From assembly GCF_028595285.1 (NCBI RefSeq), contig NZ_JAQQXQ010000007.1, positions 124,001 through 188,000 of the forward strand: a DNA stretch of 64,000 nucleotides. Direction: 5' to 3'. The notes under the pieces were generated by a model. That model saw only the letters and a list, made by a program, of their open reading frames with translations. It had not been told where the DNA came from and searched no databases. Shown one piece after another: positions 35,533 to 44,192 of this stretch. Source of the DNA: Erythrobacter fulvus (GTDB lineage Bacteria; Pseudomonadota; Alphaproteobacteria; Sphingomonadales; Sphingomonadaceae). Every line of letters starts with the position of its first letter. The stretch's first letter is position 1. Position numbers and translations under genes: made by a program.

Positions 35533-37091
35533 GAGACCTGCCGCTCCTGCCCTTCCCAATAGGGCGCGCGCAGCTCGCGGCGCAGGATCTTGCCGCTGGC
35601 ATTGCGCGGCATCAGCGGGATGACATCGACACTCTTGGGGGCCTTGAAGGCGGCGATCCGTTCACGCGCCCAGGCGATGACGTCGGCCTCGTCCACTTCA
35701 TGCCCCGGCTTGGCGACGACGCAGGCCTTGACCTCCTCGCCCCACTTGGCGCTCGGCACGCCGATCACTGCGACCTCGGCGATGGCGGGGTGGCCGTAGA
35801 TCGCGCTTTCTACTTCAGCGGGATAGACGTTCTCGCCGCCGGAGATGATCATGTCCTTGATGCGGTCCTGAATGTAGACATAGCCGTCCTCGTCCATCAC
35901 GCCGGCGTCCCCGGTGTGAAGCCAGCCGTCCGGGTCGATCGTTTTCGCGGTGGCTTCGGGCAGTTTCCAGTAGCCTGCGGTGTTGGACGGCGAGAGGATG
36001 CAGACCTCGCCGATCTCGCCGCGCGAGACTTCCTTGTTGTCGGGCCCGCGCACTTCAATGCTCACCCCCGGACAGGCCTTGCCCGCCGAACGCATCCGCT
36101 GGTTGCCTTCAAGGCTGTGATCCTCAGGCGGCAGGATCGAAATCGTGCCTGACGTCTCGGTCATGCCGTAAGCCTGCAGGAACTTCGTGGTCGGCATGGT
36201 GCGCACCGCTTCCTTGAGCAGTTCTAGGGGCATCGGCGCGGCGCCGTACATCAGGTATTTGAGATTGCCGAAATCGGTCGTCGCAGCGCGCGGGTGCTGC
36301 ACCACCATTTGCAGCGCAGCCGGCACGATGAACATGTGCGTCGCCCCGGCCTCGATCGCTTCCAGCACGCCCACGGGGGTGAACTCCGCCTGCACCACGC
36401 TTCTTACCCCGTTAGCGACGGCGATGTTGACCAGCCCCGTCCCGCCGATATGCGCGCAGGGCATGGCGACCAACATGCAATCGCCCGGTTCGTAGAACTG
36501 CCAGTCCAGCCCGGCTTCGCAACCCGGGTTGCGCAGCCCCAGCAGGTTGTTGTTCGACAGCATCGCGCCCTTGGGATTGCCCGTCGTGCCCGAGGTATAA
36601 AGCTGTAGCACCGGATCATGCGGGCCGGGCGGGGCATATTCAGCAGGCTCGAAACCCTGCGCTGCCAGCCGCGCGGCCTCACCCTCGATCACTTCGGGAT
36701 TGGCGGGCACGTCACCGGCAACCATGTGCGCGGTTTCGACGAATTCGGCGTCCGCGAACAGCAGCTTCGCCTCGGTATCGCCGAGGATGTAAGCGATTTC
36801 GCGCGGGGCAAGGCGCCAGCCGATCGGCACCATCACCGCCCCCATCCGCGCGGCAGCAATGTAGAGCAAGAAATAGATGTCTCGGTTCTTGCCGAGCCAT
36901 GCGATCCGGTCTCCCGCCGCGATACCGCGCGACTGGAGCAGCGCGATCAATTGCCGGGTAAGGTGATCGGCCGCGGCATAGGTCGTCACTCGCCCATACT
37001 GATCGAAGGCGTGCCCGTCGGGCCGCTCCTTCGCCCAGAAGTGCATGATCTCGTCGAAGGTCGAAAAATCGTGATAGGCGTTTCGCGCCAT
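35529..37091 (-). CDS. Acyl-CoA synthetase (AMP-binding, long-chain fatty acid-CoA ligase family)
   Basis: A 520-residue adenylate-forming enzyme that activates a carboxylic acid with ATP and CoA. The P-loop LYTSGTTGNPKGAML, the AYGMTETSG motif, GWLHTGDAGVMDEDGYV, and the catalytic-Lys end RNASGKILRREL are all present. The family includes FadD and the FadD3/steroid-side-chain types; the exact acid is unknown. GGGAGAGAG precedes ATG 37091. It is coupled to a DUF938 gene. Confidence 0.92.
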   Translation of the reverse strand: MARNAYHDFSTFDEIMHFWAKERPDGHAFDQYGRVTTYAAADHLTRQLIALLQSRGIAAGDRIAWLGKNRDIYFLLYIAAARMGAVMVPIGWRLAPREIAYILGDTEAKLLFADAEFVETAHMVAGDVPANPEVIEGEAARLAAQGFEPAEYAPPGPHDPVLQLYTSGTTGNPKGAMLSNNNLLGLRNPGCEAGLDWQFYEPGDCMLVAMPCAHIGGTGLVNIAVANGVRSVVQAEFTPVGVLEAIEAGATHMFIVPAALQMVVQHPRAATTDFGNLKYLMYGAAPMPLELLKEAVRTMPTTKFLQAYGMTETSGTISILPPEDHSLEGNQRMRSAGKACPGVSIEVRGPDNKEVSRGEIGEVCILSPSNTAGYWKLPEATAKTIDPDGWLHTGDAGVMDEDGYVYIQDRIKDMIISGGENVYPAEVESAIYGHPAIAEVAVIGVPSAKWGEEVKACVVAKPGHEVDEADVIAWARERIAAFKAPKSVDVIPLMPRNASGKILRRELRAPYWEGQERQVS

Positions 37092-37162
37092 GGCCGTGCT
37101 CTCTCCCAAAAGCGTGTGGGATCAGGGTTAGGCCAAAGCAGGCGCGCCGGTCTACCTGCGAT

Positions 37163-37615
37163 TTAGCGAAACCGGCCCTGTTTGCGCGCGGCCGGCTCGC
37201 GCAGGCCCAGCCATACCAGCAGGCCCAACGGCCCGGCCATGAATGTCGCCAGCAAAATCGGCGCCTGAATGAAGCGCGACACTTTCTTCGCATCCCCGTC
37301 GCGCGCGATCCACAGGCCCACGAACAGATCGAAGGCGAGGTAATGGGTCCAGCCGATCGTCGTGCCGGCCTTGGTCGCGAAGATCGCCTGCACCCCTTCG
37401 ATAGTCGTGAAGTCCGCCCCCCCGCCTTCGGGATTGGGGATCAGGCCGCTCAGCAGCCCGATCAGGCTGGCGGCATAGATCAGGCACAAAAGACCGACAC
37501 CGAGATAGAGCACCCCCGAAAGCAGCGCGGGCCAGCGCGGGAGAAAGATCAGCAGCACCCACGCGATCAGCGCGAGGCCGTTGACCATGCTGAACAGCGC
37601 ATCCCAGTCGATCAT
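37163..37615 (-). CDS. ABA4-like (DUF4281) membrane protein
   Basis: A 150-residue inner-membrane protein with about four helices, including the ABA4-type features GWTHYLAFDLFVGLWIARD and an SGLIPNPEGG-like stretch after the second helix. Plant ABA4 is needed for neoxanthin synthesis, but bacterial homologues have no proven role. ATG 37615 overlaps the stop of the preceding NAD(P)-binding protein gene (ATGA). A carotenoid link is only a guess. Confidence 0.75.
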   Translation of the reverse strand: MIDWDALFSMVNGLALIAWVLLIFLPRWPALLSGVLYLGVGLLCLIYAASLIGLLSGLIPNPEGGGADFTTIEGVQAIFATKAGTTIGWTHYLAFDLFVGLWIARDGDAKKVSRFIQAPILLATFMAGPLGLLVWLGLREPAARKQGRFR

Positions 37616-38328
37616 TCGACGTTCTCCGTCTCGCGCACCCGCCGCCATTCGCGCGCGGCGCGGCGCATCGCTTCGTTATCGTGGGTAAAGCGCCCTCCGG
37701 CCCGCCGCAGTGCCAGACCCAGCGCCGCCTCGGCCACCATGCTTGCGTCAATCGAACGATACCGCTCCCACGATCCCGACAGCAGCGGATCGATCAGCGG
37801 GGCGGCGATGATCGCGGCACGCTCGGCAAAGCGCAGGTCATCGACCCGCTCGCCCTTAAGCAGCCCCGGACGCAGAATATCGAGCCGCTTGAACCCGACC
37901 CGGGAGAGCGCCTCCTCGGTCTCGCCCTTCACCCGCATGTAAAAGCTCTTGGAACGCGCATCGGCCCCGGCTGCGCTTACCAGCACCATGTTGGGCACGC
38001 CGGCGGCTTGGGCTGCCCGGCCAGTCGCCAGCACCAGATCGTGATCGACCGCGCGGAACGCCGCCTCGTCGCGTCCGGCCTTCTTCCAGGTCGTGCCGAG
38101 CGCACAGATCAGCGCGCGCGGGCGCACCGCTTCGAGCACCTCGCCCCACTTGTCGGGCTCGGCAACGAACATCTCCATCCGTGCGCCGGGCGGAAGTGGC
38201 GCCTCGCGCCGGGCGATGCCGACGATGCGCGCCTCGTCACCCGCGCTCGAAAGCTCGATCACCTTGCGGCCGACAAGACCGGTTGCGCCAACCAGCGCGA
38301 TCCGCACGGGGGCACGGGTTTCAGACAT
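37612..38328 (-). CDS. NAD(P)-binding oxidoreductase-like protein (HTATIP2-type SDR)
   Basis: A 238-residue extended-SDR-like protein. The N-terminal Rossmann motif RIALVGATGLVGRKVIEL is clear, as is VLVSAAGADARSKSFYMRVKGETEEAL (the active Tyr-x3-Lys shown as YMRVK) and LRPGLLKGER. Enzyme activity is unknown; the family includes TIP30-like proteins. The start at ATG 38328 overlaps the dgt stop by 8 bases. It lies between dgt and the ABA4-like gene, in the same direction. Confidence 0.8.
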   Translation of the reverse strand: MSETRAPVRIALVGATGLVGRKVIELSSAGDEARIVGIARREAPLPPGARMEMFVAEPDKWGEVLEAVRPRALICALGTTWKKAGRDEAAFRAVDHDLVLATGRAAQAAGVPNMVLVSAAGADARSKSFYMRVKGETEEALSRVGFKRLDILRPGLLKGERVDDLRFAERAAIIAAPLIDPLLSGSWERYRSIDASMVAEAALGLALRRAGGRFTHDNEAMRRAAREWRRVRETENVE

Positions 38329-39487
38329 TGACCAGCCCCGCAGGTCGTTCGCCATAGATCGCGGTGCAGGCCTGCATCGCGAAACGATCGCTCATCCCGG
38401 CAATGAAATCGGCAATCACCCGGGCGCGCTGGGGATCATGTTCCGGCAATCGTGCCTGCCAGTCCTCCGGCATCAGCCGCGCATCCTGCGCATAGGCGGC
38501 AAACAGCCGCGCCACGACGTCGCGCGCGCGCTCTGCGGCAGCGACCTGCTCGGAGTGATAATAAAGGCGATCATACATGAAGGCTTTCAGCCGCCTTTCC
38601 TGCGCTGCCATGGCGGGCGAGAACCCGGCGAGCTGGCGCCCGGCCTCGCGCACCTCGGCAACAGAGCGCATGCCCTTCACCTGCGCGGCGGTATGTTCAA
38701 GCACGTCATTGACCATCAAGCCGATCTGGTCGCGCACCATTTCGCGCAGCAGCCGGTCGTGCGGGGCACGGGGAAAACGCCGTTCCACCGCGCGCCATTG
38801 GTCGGCAACGAAATCGAGCGTCATCAGATCGTCGAGATCAAGAAAACCGGCGCGCAAGCCATCGTCGATGTCGTGATTGTCATAGGCGATGTCGTCCGCC
38901 ACGGCCGCCACCTGCGCTTCAAGCGAGGGCCAGGTGCCAAGCATCAGCGGGAAGGCCGCGTCGAGTTCGGCAAGCGCCCAGTTGGGGGCGATCACCGGCC
39001 CATTATGCTTGGCCAGCCCTTCCAGCAGATCCCACGTCAGGTTCAGCCCGTCATGTTCGGGATAGGGGCATTCGATCCGCATCACCGTGCGCAGTGCCTG
39101 CGCATTGTGGCAAAAGCCGCCGTGGCGCGCCATCGCCTCGGACAGGGCGGATTCCCCCGCATGACCGAACGGCGGGTGGCCAAGATCATGCGCAAGGCAC
39201 AGCGCCTCGGTCAGATCCTCGTCCAACCCCAGCGAGCGGGCTATCACCCGTCCGATCTGCGCGACTTCGAGGCTGTGGGTCAGGCGCGTGCGATAGTGAT
39301 CCCCCAGCGGCGAGATGAAGACCTGCGTCTTGGCCTTCAGCCGGCGGAAGCTCATCGAATGGATGATGCGATCGCGGTCGCGCTGGAAAGCGGTGCGGGG
39401 CCCGCGTTGTTCGCCGCCGGTGTCGCGGCTCCATTCACGCCCGCCATGGGCATGCGGATCGGCAGCATAAGGGGCGCGGTTGGTCAC
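38321..39487 (-). CDS. dgt: Deoxyguanosinetriphosphate triphosphohydrolase family protein
   Basis: A 388-residue HD-domain enzyme that hydrolyses dNTPs, chiefly dGTP, to deoxynucleoside and triphosphate. The N-terminus has RDRDRIIHSMSFRRLKAKTQVF and TRLTHSLEVAQI (first His). HDLGHPPFGHAGE gives the HD pair. It continues with DIAYDNHDIDDGLRAG. The start is GTG 39487. It keeps the dNTP pool in balance. It leads the run dgt, NAD(P)-binding, ABA4-like. Confidence 0.95.
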   Translation of the reverse strand: MTNRAPYAADPHAHGGREWSRDTGGEQRGPRTAFQRDRDRIIHSMSFRRLKAKTQVFISPLGDHYRTRLTHSLEVAQIGRVIARSLGLDEDLTEALCLAHDLGHPPFGHAGESALSEAMARHGGFCHNAQALRTVMRIECPYPEHDGLNLTWDLLEGLAKHNGPVIAPNWALAELDAAFPLMLGTWPSLEAQVAAVADDIAYDNHDIDDGLRAGFLDLDDLMTLDFVADQWRAVERRFPRAPHDRLLREMVRDQIGLMVNDVLEHTAAQVKGMRSVAEVREAGRQLAGFSPAMAAQERRLKAFMYDRLYYHSEQVAAAERARDVVARLFAAYAQDARLMPEDWQARLPEHDPQRARVIADFIAGMSDRFAMQACTAIYGERPAGLVNV

Positions 39488-39779
39488 GGGACGAGCGATT
39501 AGGTCAGCGCGCGCTGCGGCTCAACCGGAACAGACAGGCAACCTTGCGGTAATCCGCGTGAAACCCTGTGAACGGAGGAAATTATGGGGCTACTCACCGG
39601 TGATTGGGGGGGAAGGAGAGCAGCCCCATGGGCCTGTCGGTGCGACCCGAAGACCCGAAACCTGCCTGACTTTCGTTACGACAAATTTCGCAGGCGCACT
39701 TAAAGGTTACCTCAGCCTGTTGCATCAGGTGCAAGCCCGGCTTGCGCCAGAACGTTTCGGTTAAAGGACGAAGCGGTGA

Positions 39780-40484
39780 CTAATGCACCCCTTCCTGTTC
39801 GAGGATCCAGTTGGCGGCGGCCTCGCAGTGGATTCGGGTGCTGTCGAACACCGGCAGTATGTTGGCATCGACGTCCACCACCAGATCAAGTTCGGTGCAG
39901 GCCAGTACGATCGCCTGCGCGCCTTCCTGCGCCTTGTTGGTGATGATCGTCTTCATGGTGCGCTGCGCCTCGCGCGTCACCTTGCCGACCATCAGTTCGT
40001 CATAAATGATCTTTTCGAGCATCTCGACGAATTCCATCCTGGGCGGCAGCAAGTCGATCCCGTGCGCGACCAGCCGCTTGCGGTAGAAGCTTTCGGTCAT
40101 CACGTTGCGGGTGCCGATCAGGGCGGCATTGGTCAGGCCGGCGCGTTTGATCTCCATGCCGACATACTCGGCGATGTGCAGGATCGGGATGTTCACGTGC
40201 GCCGCGACATCATCATACAGGCGATGCATCGAATTGGCGCCGATGATGAGGCCTTGTGCCCCCGCCCCTTCAAGCCTGCGCGCGCTGTCGATCAGCACGC
40301 TTGCCGCACGCTGCCAGTCGCGTTCCTCGACAAGGGCGTAGAGCTGGCAGAAATCCAGGCTTTCGATCAGCAGCGGGGCACTGGCCATCGGGGCGGCGCG
40401 CTTCTGGACGATGCGGTTGATGCGGTCGTAATACATCGCCGTCGACACCCAGCTCATGCCGCCGATGATCCCCAGTTTGCGCAA
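39780..40484 (-). CDS. Aspartate/glutamate racemase family protein
   Basis: A 234-residue member of the PLP-independent racemase family. It starts MRKLGIIGGMSWVSTAMYY, as in broad-specificity YgeA/RacX-like enzymes. The second catalytic Cys is kept at C196 (VLACTELDLV). The first catalytic position, in GANSMHR, is Ala83, where E. coli YgeA has Thr and most family members have Cys or Thr. Activity may therefore be altered. TTG 40484 is the start; GAGGA lies before it. It stands alone. Confidence 0.85.
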   Translation of the reverse strand: MRKLGIIGGMSWVSTAMYYDRINRIVQKRAAPMASAPLLIESLDFCQLYALVEERDWQRAASVLIDSARRLEGAGAQGLIIGANSMHRLYDDVAAHVNIPILHIAEYVGMEIKRAGLTNAALIGTRNVMTESFYRKRLVAHGIDLLPPRMEFVEMLEKIIYDELMVGKVTREAQRTMKTIITNKAQEGAQAIVLACTELDLVVDVDANILPVFDSTRIHCEAAANWILEQEGVH

Positions 40485-40564
40485 ATGGAAGTCCTCGAAT
40501 CCTAGGGTGGGGGGTAATCCGCTGACTTAGCGGCCAATGCAAAGCCGCGTCCATAGCGCGCTGC

Positions 40565-41545
40565 CTATTCTTGCGATTCATCCGTCTGTCGAGGACGATC
40601 AAGGCTCGAAAGCCACGCTTTGAGGTCGTTCACGCTCGCTGTGACCGCCTCCTCGTGAGGCAAATGGCCGATCCCGTTGTAAATGTGCAATGTGCTGTTC
40701 GGTAGATGTTCGGCGAACCAAGAAGCGTTACCAACCGGGATGATAGGGTCTTGATCCCCCCACTGGATCAACACCGGACGATCAAAGGCACGCAAACGTT
40801 CTTTGGAAAACGGTGTACGCGGCAATCCAAAACGCTCCAAAGTCGCGGCGCGGTTGCCTGGATATCGCAACAACTCCCAATAGCGATCCACGGCTTCATC
40901 GGTTGCGACTTCCTGGTTGGATACGCTTTGGCGCAAGCTTTCCTCGAGGATCCCACGCGGCGTGATTTGCGTGGCCATCCACCGGACGCCCGGAACCCTC
41001 ATCAGGGTGAAACCCAAATTGCCGCCGCCGCTGTCAGCCCGCCGAATTGGTCCGCCTCCCGCATCGACCAGCACAACACCGGTTACGCGCTCCGGCGCGG
41101 ACAGCGCATATTCCAACGCGACCCCGCCGCCCATCGAGTTTCCGCCGACAACGAACCGGTCTAGGCCCAGTTTATCGGCCACGGAACCAACATACTCCTT
41201 GAAGTCCGACTGGGTGTAACCCTTGTCGGGAGCTGGCCCGGTCAGGCCGTGGCCGACCTGATCGAAGCGGACGACGCGATATTGCCCCTTGAGCGCCTCG
41301 ACCCACGGTTCCCAGGTGTGCAGATCGGCGTTGGAGCCGTGCAGCAATATAATCGCGGGGGCATCTTTCGGCCCCTCGTCGCGCAGGTGTACCGTCACGC
41401 CATTGCCGATTTCGACGAACTGCGAAGGCGGCCCGCCATACTTGGCGCGCATTTCCGCCGCGTCGGTATCGGGGGTGCGGAAAATCACGAAGGCAACCAC
41501 CAGCACCGCCACCAGGGCGAGAAATCCGCGAACAACCCATTTCAT
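40565..41545 (-). CDS. Membrane-anchored alpha/beta hydrolase
   Basis: A 326-residue protein with one N-terminal helix (WVVRGFLALVAVLVVAFVIF) that anchors it to the inner membrane facing the periplasm. The hydrolase fold follows: HGSNADLHTWEPW (oxyanion loop), GNSMGGGVALEYA (nucleophile Ser), WGDQDPIIPV (Asp), GIGHLPHEE (His). ATG 41545 overlaps the stop of the diheme cytochrome gene by one base (TGATG), so it is the third gene of that operon. Substrate unknown; esterase or lactonase is likely. Confidence 0.88.
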   Translation of the reverse strand: MKWVVRGFLALVAVLVVAFVIFRTPDTDAAEMRAKYGGPPSQFVEIGNGVTVHLRDEGPKDAPAIILLHGSNADLHTWEPWVEALKGQYRVVRFDQVGHGLTGPAPDKGYTQSDFKEYVGSVADKLGLDRFVVGGNSMGGGVALEYALSAPERVTGVVLVDAGGGPIRRADSGGGNLGFTLMRVPGVRWMATQITPRGILEESLRQSVSNQEVATDEAVDRYWELLRYPGNRAATLERFGLPRTPFSKERLRAFDRPVLIQWGDQDPIIPVGNASWFAEHLPNSTLHIYNGIGHLPHEEAVTASVNDLKAWLSSLDRPRQTDESQE

Positions 41546-42561
41546 CAATGCTTCATCTCCGCAATCCAGCGCCGCACCACCGCGACACCATCTTCGTCCA
41601 CGCTGGCCTTGCCCAATTCGGGCATGGCGATGCCGGGTTCGGCACTGTCCATCCGGTAAAGCAGGATCGAGGCGTCGGGCGCACCGGGCTTAATCGAGAA
41701 TTCGTGCCCGCCGGCGCCGCGCCCCGCCGCCACCGGTCGCTTGAAGACGCCGATGGCGTGCGTGTCGTCCTGTTCCCACCGCAGGTCGAGACCCGAATTG
41801 GATGCGCCCCCGCCGGGCTGGTGGCAATGGGCGCAATTCACATCGAGATAGGCCCGCGCGAGCGGTGCGGCAGGGCCGGTTGCGTGGGCGCTCCAGTCGG
41901 GCAGACTGTCCGCCCCCACTGGCACACGGTCAAGCGCCCCGACCTTCACCATTTGGCCGAGCCAAGCCGCGGAAAGATTGCGCGCCTTGGGGCCGATCGG
42001 GATCACCTGCCCGTCCTTCGAATGGCAGGTCTTGCACTGGTTCTTGTTCGGGATGGCATAGGAAATCGCCGCGCCCGCAGGCGTCACCAGATCGAGCCGC
42101 CCACCCGCCAGCGCCAGCGTGGCGTCGGTCTGGTCGGCATTCCAGCGATAGGGCAGCGCCACCCAGCCATCCGCCCGGTGCAGCAACACGCGGGTTTCAA
42201 TCAGCCGCCGCGCCCCGCCCTCACCGAAAGCAAAGGTCTTGATAATCGCCGCACCGACGGGGAATTGGAGCAGGCCCTCGCCATCGGCAACCAATTGCGT
42301 GCCCGGCGGCAGGTAGATGAAGCGCAGCTTCTCTGCCCCGTCCGACCACAGCGGGGTGTTGAGCGCATAGGGGGTGACAGTGCTGTTGGGCATCTGCCGT
42401 GCGCCGTCGGTGAAGAAGCGGTAATCGCTGAGGTTGCGCGCAAAGGCCGCGTCCTGCACCGCCGCACCATTCACCGGCGGCACATCGACGCCGGTCGCAT
42501 GACCGAGCGCCGCGCCGAAGGTGACGCAGGCGAGCGCAAGCAGGCCGGCGCCGCGCCTCAC
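41545..42561 (-). CDS. SO2930-family diheme c-type cytochrome
   Basis: A 338-residue periplasmic protein. It has a signal peptide (MRRGAGLLALACVTFGAALGHA) and two haem motifs, CKTCH and CAHCH. The family always pairs with a beta-helix protein, as here (TIGR03806 with TIGR03805 in annotation practice). NTPLWSDGAEKLRFIYLPPG and IPNKNQCKTCH are family marks. It likely passes electrons in an unknown oxidation. The start overlaps the beta-helix gene stop as ATGA. Confidence 0.9.
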   Translation of the reverse strand: MRRGAGLLALACVTFGAALGHATGVDVPPVNGAAVQDAAFARNLSDYRFFTDGARQMPNSTVTPYALNTPLWSDGAEKLRFIYLPPGTQLVADGEGLLQFPVGAAIIKTFAFGEGGARRLIETRVLLHRADGWVALPYRWNADQTDATLALAGGRLDLVTPAGAAISYAIPNKNQCKTCHSKDGQVIPIGPKARNLSAAWLGQMVKVGALDRVPVGADSLPDWSAHATGPAAPLARAYLDVNCAHCHQPGGGASNSGLDLRWEQDDTHAIGVFKRPVAAGRGAGGHEFSIKPGAPDASILLYRMDSAEPGIAMPELGKASVDEDGVAVVRRWIAEMKH

Positions 42562-43760
42562 TTAAGCCGCGCCGCCAGTTCCGCAGGCGCGCCGACCGCG
42601 CTCATGTCCCAGGCGGGCGCATCGGCGGGAGCGGACAGGACAGAAGGCTGTGCATCGCTCATCCCCTGACCCTGTGCCTTGAGGTTGAGCGAAACGCCTG
42701 CAAACTCGCCGGTGACGAACAGCGGCGCGGTTTCGGGATCGGACAGGCCATCCCAAAGCACCGGAGGGATCGCCCCGCCAAGGGCGGCAGCCAGTTGCTC
42801 TCCGCCCGGAAGATCAGGTGCCTTCCCGCCGCCCTCGGCGATATTCCGGCCGATCACGACATTGCGCGGAAACGGGTTGTAACGCGCATCGTCGAATGTC
42901 TGCGTGTAAGCGATGATCATGAAGGGCGCGGTCGCATTGTCGCTGACGATATTGTCTTCGATCAGCACATTCTCGTTTGCCATGACCATGATGCCAGTGC
43001 CGCTGGGCACCCCGGCGACGATATTGCCGGGCGGCGCGAAATTGGGCGTGTTGTTGTCGCTCGCGATGTTGTTGCGCACGATCACATTGCCGCCGCCGAT
43101 CACCGGCAGGCCGGGCAGATCGAACACCAGTATCCCGCCGGTGTTCTTGGTCGCGATGTTGTTTTCAACCAGCGCGTCACGGCTGTTTTCGATCTCGATC
43201 CCGGCGACGTTTTCCTTCGCTATGGAATTGCGGACGGTGATCCTGCTCGACTGGCCGACATAGATGCCCGCATCCGAAGCGCCCGAAACGATCACCCCGT
43301 CCACAAGCACGCCCGTGCTTTCGACCGGATAGATCGCATAGGCCCCGTTCGAGGGATCGGGGCCGTTGGTCCAGGTGACGATCAGCCGGGTATAGACGAT
43401 GTTGTCCGCGCCCTTGGACTTGATCCCGTCGCCCTTCGGATTTTCCATGCGGAAATCGCGCAAGGTGACATTGTCCGACGTCACCAGAAGCCCCTCGCCC
43501 GCGCCCTGCTGGCTGGTGAAGTCGAGGATCGTGGTATCGGCGCTTTGCCCGCGCAGCGTCACCCCGTCGACATCAAGGCTCAATCCGTCGGTCAGCACGA
43601 AACGCCCCGCCTCCAGCACGATCTCGTCGCCCGGCGCGGCAAGGATCAATGCTTCCTGCAAACGTTCCTGCGCGCCTTCGCCCGGTGCGATGGTGTGTGT
43701 TTCGGCCGCGAGCGGCGCCGCTGACGCGAGCAGCACGGCGGCAAAAGCGATGCGGTTCAT
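42558..43760 (-). CDS. Parallel beta-helix domain protein, partner of SO2930-type cytochrome
   Basis: A 400-residue exported protein with signal peptide (MNRIAFAAVLLASAAPLAAE). It is rich in right-handed beta-helix coils (VTLRDFRM, ITVRNSIAKENVAGIEIENS, NVIVRNNIASDNNT, VLIEDNIVSDN). The fold is that of polysaccharide lyases and CASH-domain carbohydrate-binding proteins. No catalytic residues can be assigned. It is the first gene of the operon with the diheme cytochrome and the hydrolase. ATG 43760 has a plausible promoter region before it. Confidence 0.88.
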   Translation of the reverse strand: MNRIAFAAVLLASAAPLAAETHTIAPGEGAQERLQEALILAAPGDEIVLEAGRFVLTDGLSLDVDGVTLRGQSADTTILDFTSQQGAGEGLLVTSDNVTLRDFRMENPKGDGIKSKGADNIVYTRLIVTWTNGPDPSNGAYAIYPVESTGVLVDGVIVSGASDAGIYVGQSSRITVRNSIAKENVAGIEIENSRDALVENNIATKNTGGILVFDLPGLPVIGGGNVIVRNNIASDNNTPNFAPPGNIVAGVPSGTGIMVMANENVLIEDNIVSDNATAPFMIIAYTQTFDDARYNPFPRNVVIGRNIAEGGGKAPDLPGGEQLAAALGGAIPPVLWDGLSDPETAPLFVTGEFAGVSLNLKAQGQGMSDAQPSVLSAPADAPAWDMSAVGAPAELAARLK

Positions 43761-43850
43761 GGTGTTCTCCCTCTCCGCCGAGCACTCTGGCGCAAGCGAG
43801 GGAGAAAAGGCAAGTGTCTCAAGCAGCTCAGCGGTAGGCGGGCAATAACA

Positions 43851-44192
43851 TCAGCCGATGCCGATCGCGCACAGTCCGGTAGAGGTGGTAATCACGGCGA
43901 CCACTTCGCCGTCACCCACGCGGCGCAGACGCTTCACCAGTTCGCCAAGGCCATAGCCCTTGTCCGGCTCTCCGGGCTGCGCGGCCATGCCCTGCCGCAG
44001 CTTCCACAACTGGACGGGGGTGAGCCGTTCCACAATGCGTCCCGCCATGCATTCGGCGCGGCGCTCGTTAACGCCGGCTTCGACCAGCGCGGTTCGCACC
44101 CGCCATTCAATCAGCGGATCGGCCAGCCTGGAAAAGATCGCGCCGCCCGCCAATGCGGCGAGCAGCGCGATTGCGATTAGCAGCTTGCGCAT
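43851..44192 (-). CDS. Small exported/anchored hypothetical protein coupled to pntB
   Basis: A 113-residue protein with an N-terminal helix (LLIAIALLAALAGGAIF) and a soluble part with two Cys (C48 and a C-terminal CAIGIG). I recognise no family. ATG 44192 overlaps the pntB stop by one base (TGATG), so it is translated from the transhydrogenase mRNA. Its job in that setting is unknown. Confidence 0.65.
   Translation of the reverse strand: MRKLLIAIALLAALAGGAIFSRLADPLIEWRVRTALVEAGVNERRAECMAGRIVERLTPVQLWKLRQGMAAQPGEPDKGYGLGELVKRLRRVGDGEVVAVITTSTGLCAIGIG

Noticed and set aside
40186..40204. Near match TGTTCACGTG as a second parS
   Set aside because: One base is missing in the left arm and the right arm does not match.
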